This document shows positions 47,745-64,000 of a DNA stretch of 64,000 bases, in pieces. How positions within the stretch are numbered: the stretch's first letter is position 1; every line of letters begins with the position of its first letter. A program made the translations under genes and the position numbers. This DNA is from Pelodera strongyloides (taxonomy: Eukaryota > Nematoda > Chromadorea > Rhabditida > Rhabditidae): the NCBI GenBank assembly GCA_036852015.1, contig JAANDG010000260.1, forward strand, positions 124,001 through 188,000. The letters are read 5' to 3'. The notes below the pieces were generated by a model. It saw only the letters and a list, made by a program, of their open reading frames with translations. It was not told the origin of the DNA and did not search any database.

Positions 47745-50555
47745 ACCATGTTCCATCATAATTCCCTAATGTTCTGTTCCTATAACTTTTTCTATAAGCC
47801 TCCCTCTAAAAGTCTAGAGTGACTCAATAGAAGAAACAACACAGGCCAAGCGCTCAAAAGTTTGACGAAAAAACTTTCAACCTCGAAAACACCTCTTTCT
47901 TTACGAGAGAATTCAGCGCTAAAATCAAATTTCCTCATTTTTTGTTCGAGGAAAAAAACAGGTGCTTCTTTGCATTCCTTTGCAACAAGTGCGCTTGATT
48001 TACTTTCACAAAGGCGTTATATTCGAGCAAAGAACATCGGTTTTCTCAAAATGATGTGAACGAAGCAAAACAGCAAATGTGCAAAAATATACCGAGCATT
48101 AGAAATAATATAGGGGAAACGTATATTTCAAATGGGTGGAAACATACAGTAATCCATAAGTTTGATAATTGTTTCTTACTACATGGCTTGCCACTTGTCA
48201 CATGCCGACCTCAACTTTGGTACGCTACCAAGTACAACGAAAACATGTGCGCATCGCAAGCACACTCACTATACTATACAAGGTTCTAAAGCCCATTTAT
48301 GTACTCACACATACCGTTGCTCATCCGTGTATCCTGATTTGTGTGTCAGATTTCTCGCCAATATTCCAGAAATGAATGGTGGAATAAGAAGAATAGAATA
48401 GAAAAGTGAATTCATTGCTGATTTAGAAGGGATTCATTCCTGCAAAAGGTTTATTTTATGTTGCGGCTTTCACTGAAACTTCGAGAAACGTCGCGCAGAG
48501 AAAGTCTGTGATTTGGGAAATTGAGAAATTCTGAAAAAAGAAAAGTGAATTCACTGTCATGTTAGAAAGGGTTCAAACCTGCAAACAATGTCTAGCTTAG
48601 GTTTTCGCTTTTAGTAAGCTCTGCAAAAAAGGCGGTTCCGGCGGTAAACTTGCCTAGGGTGCGCAAAAGTATACAATTCCAATGGGCGCACCTCAGGTGC
48701 CCTTTTTCAAGGGGGTGCGATATGTGAGCCAGAAGGGCGCCAGATGTGCGCCAGTCGTGTGCAGACTCGTATTGTTCGTCTTTTATGCGTGACAACGGCG
48801 CAAAGCTTTCGTACAAACCACATTATAAACACTAGATTTAGTAACCGTTGTAAAGTAAATATTGTTGAGATACTCTGGGAGAAGATATAGATACTAGGTA
48901 GATCTACGAACATTTAGTAAAGTAAAGTAAACAGTGTTGTTTACAATATAAAAACAGAAATACTAATTTGTATGGAATAGTTTGAAGAGTATTGCGCGGT
49001 CCACACGTTCTAGGTAAGAAATTCAAGCCATAGATCTCTTTGTTGAATAAATAGGTCCGTTCATCAGAATCATCCGTTCATATGCAAAACAACCCCCGCA
49101 AAACGCAAAAGCCACAAAGGCTAGGATTTCATTAATTCTGAGGAACCTCCATGCGTCCTTATTCATTCTATTTTTCGCCTTTTTTTTGAGGAAAATATGT
49201 TTACAATAAACCTGCGTATCTCACTTACGGTTGTTTTCCTATGTGTGTGTGTGTTTACAGATAAATCATCCGGAAGCTTTTTAATGACTACAAAAAAAAG
49301 TAAAGCTGAGCTTTACCGTATATAGTAAACACTTATTTTCCGTCCACATGGAAAAGACCAATCATAATATTTTTTTCATAAATAAGGAAAAACAACTTTT
49401 TTTCCGAGAACTTATTTTGTGGATTTAACACGGATCGAGAAAGGAAAGTGAACGTTGCATTTGGCTAATTGCAAGGCCTAATTACCGATGCGAATAATTG
49501 TAACGGTGTTCGCGGCCAATTAAACCGCTGCACAAATATTGTGAGATGAAAGTTGAAAAGAAAAAGCAAAGTCCATTCCTTATAAGGTTTGCATATGCAA
49601 TTCCCTTCTAACTTCTTTCTCGCCCTCTTTCTCTTCTCCTCTCTCTCTCTCATTCTCTCTATATCTCTATCCCTATCCCTATAGCTCTTTCGCTAGCACA
49701 TCCCTCTAACAGAGCATTTTCTGTTCTGATCTACCGCTGAAGAAGATTGAACTTTCGTCAAGATTGAATAGAAAAAAGCAAAAAGAAAGGCCGTAGGGGC
49801 CCCTTTTCCCTACAGGTCCACACACTCATTTGGGGACAATAACGGGATTGTTTAATTTAAAAAATTACTATTGTGTTGAAACCCAAGTAGTGATACCACC
49901 AACCCAGACCACCAGGGCGCGAGAAAATTGTGCGCGAATTCTCCGCGGCCTTGTCGCCAAAGCGTCGCCGCGAGCGCGCCGCTATCTCCAGAGCATGTGT
50001 TCTGTCATCACTGATTCCAGAAGGGGAACTTCTGTGACATCTCTAAAGAGACGTTGCGTAATGATCAAAAAACGTCCAATTGCCTGGCAACAACGCTTTT
50101 TACGTAAGGAAGAGCATCTGGGTAGGGAATTTTAAGTACGTAAACACGTAAACTTAGAACTTTAATCTTTAAAAACAACATTTCCCCGCCATGTAAGTGT
50201 GTCTCAAGAGGATACTTGTGGTCGACATGAGAGACTGATGAAAGGTGAAGCAGAATTAATCGTTGGAAAGTTCGTTGCTACTTATTTTAAGTATATAGAC
50301 ATCTTTTCGAGAAATTTTATGTACATGCTTCATAATAAACTTGAAAAAAAATAAAAGAAATAATTTTTACGCCTCAGAGCGTGCACCTTATGCCTTTCTT
50401 CAAGGGTTGCTAGGATACAATGATCGAACAATGCAATACCGTCGAACATATATGATTATGGGATTTCAGCTTTCAACTACGTATTAAGGAACCATTTTGG
50501 CTAATTGCACGACAATTGCTTACGAATCACACCCGCAAACGTCTAGTGTGAAGAG

Positions 50556-50770
50556 TGTAAGAGTCAGCGATAATATTTGCTTTGGGAACAGAGTTCAGGC
50601 GTGTTATAGTCAGCGTCAGCGTTTGCTTTAGGAGCAAAGATCACGAGTGTTAGAGTCAGCGTTAGCATTTGCTTTGGGAACAGATTTCAAGTTAGAGTCA
50701 GCGTTAACGTTTGCTTTAGGAGCAGAGTTCGAATCAAAGTTAGCGTTCGTTAGCGTTAGCCGCAGTATCA
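50556..50770. repeat. Minisatellite around GTTAGCGTTTGCTTTGGGA
   Basis: About four imperfect copies of a roughly 50-bp unit containing GAGTCAGCGTTAGC and TTTGCTTT(G/A)GGA(A/G)CA(G/A)AG. Confidence 0.75.
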
Positions 50771-51035
50771 TATTCTTAGCCGCAGTAAACATGTCTAAAC
50801 ACAAACCAACAACCATAGAAAATCTTAGCAAGCAAGAAAATACTCTTTCTCAAACTACTTTTCGTTTCCAGCCTATGTTTGCAGCATATAAATCCTCTAG
50901 CAAATCCTTGGTGGGAACTTGGAAAGGATTAGTTAAAGTTAAAGTCAAAACGGCACGTACAAAGATCATAAAATCGGTTCAAAGGTTGCATGAAACACAA
51001 ACGCTCATATTTGAGCTAGTGAGGTTCATCCTTGG

Positions 51036-51210
51036 TTAAAGCGACATAACACGTGGTGTTGGAGAAATTCATGCTGGACGATGAACAACTTCATTTCCAT
51101 GTATTCCATGCAAACGTCGGTGCCCGCCTGAAAATTGTGCGAATTTGCACATAATACTTGGGAATACAGATGTCCCACACAAGTTTCAAACCACGCAACT
51201 TTTAGCTTAA
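51036..51210. mobile_element. C-type TTAA MITE
   Basis: Left TTAAAGCGACATAACACGTG, right AAACCACGCAACTTTTAGCTTAA-like. Confidence 0.6.
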
Positions 51211-51607
51211 AAAAAGCAAATACAATGTATGGAGTTCATTTGTTTATAATGAAAAAAGAATATCATCCCAAACAAAAACAAACAGTAGGAAACCCATCTT
51301 GACAAATAGCCTAAATTTACCCAGTGTGTTTACAAAAACGGCATTTTAACATTGTTTATGCCTGTGAATGGACGAAAATGTAAATGTTTAAAAGAAGGAA
51401 GGAAAAAAGAACAAAATAATAAACCATAAACGGACGAAACTACTTTGAAAATAACATTCCGTATATGAGATGGCTTATACTTGCAGAGGGAAACAAACTC
51501 CAAAATATGAACGCTCACTAAAATTCAATGATGTTGAGCGCTGACGTTTTAACCATAGTTGATTTTGCATAGGATACTTGGAGTTTTTAAAGGTTGTTAT
51601 TCTGATG

Positions 51608-51800
51608 AAACTCGGGTGGTGCGCGGTGAGGACCTCGGGAACATGTTTCGCGGCGAATGACTGGCGCCACACTCGCCGTTTTCTTGATCACAGTAAGAAA
51701 ACATATTCTCCCGCCCCAGAAGATTTAAACATGCGGTGAGAACCTCGAGAGCATGTTGCGCGGCGAATGACTGGCACCACGGCAAGAGGTTTCACTCGCA
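51608..51800. repeat. Two-copy GC-rich repeat (GCGCGGCGAATGACTGGC)
   Basis: Two tandem-like copies with GAGCATGTTGCGCGGCGAAT and ACCTCG, about 105 bp apart. A related patch is at 23560-23650. Confidence 0.6.
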
Positions 51801-52898
51801 TTGTATTGAGCACCGTAAAATAACATGTTGTTGTTCTCCCGCCGCAGCAGATTCAAAACACCTCATGTTGTAGGAAAAGGACCATTATGCCCCCGCATGT
51901 GCAAGGCTACTAATACTAATATACAAATGAACAAAACCAATCAAACATCAACATTTTTTGCAGAGATAAACAACTCGGCAGCTCCAATTTTACAAGCTTT
52001 TCCAGTTCCAATCTTTATGGGACATTATCTGCCATGTCATTCATTACGTTCAATGGAGCGTTAAGCACTGCACTTAGGTCCCGGAGATCTTAAGCTTAAG
52101 CCTCAGTCAGCTGGTCTAACTTCAGCTATGCAAGGGGATTTCAAAAGGTGGGAGAGGGTTCCTTTTGGGTCCTAAAAACTAAACCAAGGGTCCCAAGTCC
52201 CAAGCCCAAGCCGCCCGAAAATCTTGCGGGAATTGCGTTAAAGAAGAGCACATGTTTTTTGTGTTTGAAGGTGAACGTTGCGTGTGAACTGGAAGAAAAA
52301 AGCGGCGCTTCAAGGGCGCGAATCTTTCATTATTTATACACATTTGAAGAGTGTTTGGATTCTGACGTGAAAGTTGAAAGACTAAGAACCAGGCCGTAGA
52401 TTACTCTTACACTTACAGAGGTCCCAAACATTGACATCTACTCGCTCAGACACATAAAAACGGAATTATAATAGGGGTATGCCGGTTAGAACCGAGTCTC
52501 TAACGAAGAAGCACGAAGAAGAAAAAGAGAAGTTTGAAGAGGGTAAACTTGTCAAGGGGTAAAACTATAAAGGACTGTTTGCTGCGTTACTGGGTAGCTG
52601 AAAATCATCTCCTACAAAGCAGTTGCCCGCTCTTGAAATGCACATTTCATACATTATATGCAAATTTCTTCCAGCCCAGAAGGGCTTGATTCAGGGCAAA
52701 AACCACGCAATGTTTAAAAGTTGAACTGAAAAGCAAAGTGTTTCCCCGAAAGAATTCCCCTCAACAAATAACAATTAGGGAAGAATTAGCCCGGGGAAAA
52801 GCATGTTGACTTACTTGAGGGAGACCGCGGAAGCAAACTCGATTATTAGCTCAAAAAAGGGGACTTCTTCCTAAATCTATAAAGGTGACCGATGGACA

Positions 52899-53168
52899 TT
52901 GCCTGCCAACAACCACCATCAGCTTTACATGAACGAACTACCGCGAAACAGCAGCGAAGTCGCCGCGAGAAAGGGAGTCCGCCAGTCCGAGGCGGCGGAC
53001 ACAATTCCATCTCATAAGAAGTGCCAAAAGATGCAATTCCTGAATGAATATTTAGCGCACGCCGCGACACTCAAAAGTGTGCCACTGCAGCGCCGTGTGC
53101 TCGCCATGCGCTTTTCCCCCAAATTAGGTGAGCTGCTCAGAGAAGTTCAAAGAGTGTTGATAGAGTAA
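52899..53168 (+). CDS. Hypothetical 89-residue protein
   Basis: Uninterrupted frame of 90 codons including stop, GC-richer than its flanks and starting MPANNHHQLYMNELPR. The C-terminal half is Leu/Arg-rich and probably helical (QFLNEYLAHAATLKSV, FSPKLGELLREVQRVLIE). No signal peptide, no membrane segment and no family recognised. It could be a single-exon gene, a retrocopy or a fragment of a mobile element; it has no obvious poly(A) signal partner. Confidence 0.3.
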   Translation: MPANNHHQLYMNELPRNSSEVAARKGVRQSEAADTIPSHKKCQKMQFLNEYLAHAATLKSVPLQRRVLAMRFSPKLGELLREVQRVLIE

Positions 53169-54516
53169 ACGTAAACACTAACTAGCTTTAGCATAGTGGA
53201 ATAAATATATCCGTAAGTCTGAGGACGTAACTACTGTGCTATCATAAAAGAAGGACACTTCAAAACAAAAGTAAACATTATAACTAGTTATTCCCCTACC
53301 ATAATAAGCATAAGGGAAATATAACCTCTACTCCTCATAAGAGGAAGAACACCCCCAGTATCCCAAGCAACAGAAAAAAAGTGTCCAACAAAGAGCCAAT
53401 GCGGCCAGTTTTGCATACATTATAGGTCGAGGAGGAGCAGGATTACTCCCCTTTGAACGAAGTTGAAGAAAGAAAAAGGTCAGACAGAAGTTTCCAGGGG
53501 GGGGGGGGATAAAATTGAGCAAAACAACAACGCGAAGTTTAGCGTCGCCGCCGCGTCAAGCAAGCTCAACAGACGCTGGCGCGCTAGTCGCACATAACGG
53601 GTCCCCATCAAAAGGTTCCCTGTTTTTTTTTGCCGCAACCTTTTCCGCCATACGTTCGCGGCGCAACCGTATAGCTTAAGGTTGAAATAAGGGACTACCT
53701 CCTTCAGGTTAACTGACGCGTCCAATAAGGGACACTGCATAGACTGTAACAGTTCGTCTAATACACTGTAAGTACTGTTCTAAAAAAGTGATATTCGGTA
53801 AAATCTGAAACCCCATCCACTGCTTAATCTCTGAACACTCAATTAAACCCCATTTAGCCGCTCCATTGTTCATTAATAAGATTTGTAATTTACTTACTAC
53901 AGGAAAAACGCATGCACACACGACTGAGACTGACTACCGCCTTCCAAAAAAAAACAGCTTTGCAACCGGGCATCATTTATTATACAAATTTAACTCGTAA
54001 AAACACACCTATAACGAAATCCACACACCTAAACTGACCTAGAAAGAAAACATCGGCACATAAACGAAGCTTAAAAAAAACATTATCAAACCTACAACAA
54101 TAACTATTACGATAAAAAATAACACAGATAAGTGGAAAATATCTACAAAAAACTACTAAAACTAAATACAATACACATTTACAAAGAAAAGGACTAAATA
54201 GACAATTCACAAAACTTATACTCTGTGAGAACCAACACTGCCACAAACAAAATAAAAGAAGGTTGGCCTCTGCAAGCTCTAGAAAAAATACTAAATTAAC
54301 AAGCAAAGCTAATAATCTAAACATTAAAACGAGCAATTAATCTAAAAAGAAGTTTGATGATTAACCAGAAGATTCAAAGGCTTAATAACTAACGTGCCTG
54401 GCATTCAAGGATTGAAAGTACCCTAATATCCAACAATAAGGTACCTTACTAATGCACCCTAACTAAGGTATCGGGTGCTGGGTATTCTAGGACTAAAGGT
54501 TATCCTCCCACATCAT

Positions 54517-63913
<9,397 letters not shown>

Positions 63914-64000
63914 CCTAAACAAAAGAAAAATATTTCTAAGAACAAATGAAACGTAACAAGTAACCAATGAAAAATTAATAAACAAACAGGTAGGTAGGAA

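Larger units (their letters stand above)
47745..54516. other. Gene-poor spacer between nAChR 5' side and PCCA 3' end
   Basis: The missing nAChR signal-peptide exon should be in the first part. It contains GC-rich repeat patches, a minisatellite (50556-50770), a C-type MITE (51036-51210) and one intact 90-codon open frame (52899-53168). PCCA's minus-strand poly(A) signal (TTTATT on plus) is at 53976-53981. Confidence 0.45.

Noticed and set aside
49201..49321. Possible minus-strand exon reading IKKLPDDLSV before GTAAGT, considered as the missing nAChR 5' exon
   Set aside because: The phase does not match the first secure nAChR exon, there is no signal peptide, and part is a (GT)n repeat.
50647..51039. 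130-codon frame with repeated LESALAFALG-like units
   Set aside because: The repeats are the minisatellite at 50556-50770 read in one frame; no splice sites or family support.

Overview
The window is nuclear DNA of an invertebrate animal. Genes are split into many short exons (about 45-160 bp) by AT-rich introns with GT...AG ends. The proteins are animal-specific or eukaryotic: akirin, a PI3-kinase regulatory subunit, a nicotinic acetylcholine receptor subunit, TMEM106, propionyl-CoA carboxylase alpha and DPH6. I cannot name the phylum. All exon coordinates come from my own splicing by eye. Nearly all exon phases close; the exceptions are stated in the entries.

Layout: (1) 102-2186 (+) LAPTM-like four-helix membrane protein. 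(2) 3318-6878 (-) TMEM106-like lysosomal protein. (3) 7956-15991 (-) PI3-kinase p85-type regulatory subunit (SH2, coiled coil, SH2), 5' end not found; its introns carry a transposon-like inverted-repeat unit and a truncated LINE. (4) 17965-19871 (+) akirin. (5) 21248-23342 (+) DPH6, with a tRNA-Asn(GTT) in its first intron. (6) 25424-30110 (-) glycosyltransferase family 92 protein. (7) 35846-39498 (+) Ly-6/ODR-2-like secreted protein, in a repeat-rich 30.6-42 kb interval. (8) 42124-47537 (-) alpha-type nicotinic acetylcholine receptor subunit, signal-peptide exon not found. (9) 48-54.5 kb gene-poor, with satellites and GC-rich repeats. (10) 54517-63913 (-) propionyl-CoA carboxylase alpha chain, complete, with a mitochondrial presequence.

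The genes do not form one pathway. Two same-strand pairs (p85 then TMEM106; akirin then DPH6) are closely spaced. In every gene whose start I could place, an AG splice acceptor lies 1-26 nt before the ATG. This fits spliced-leader trans-splicing or short 5' UTR introns.

The non-coding part is dominated by small palindromic elements. At least five families are bounded by TTAA, and in two places neighbouring elements share one TTAA. There is also a Harbinger-like foldback with a TTA duplication, a long-inverted-repeat unit with GGGTCC arrays, and a recurrent GC-rich repeat. Small frame disruptions occur in three conserved genes, some at homopolymer runs, so base-level assembly errors should be considered.
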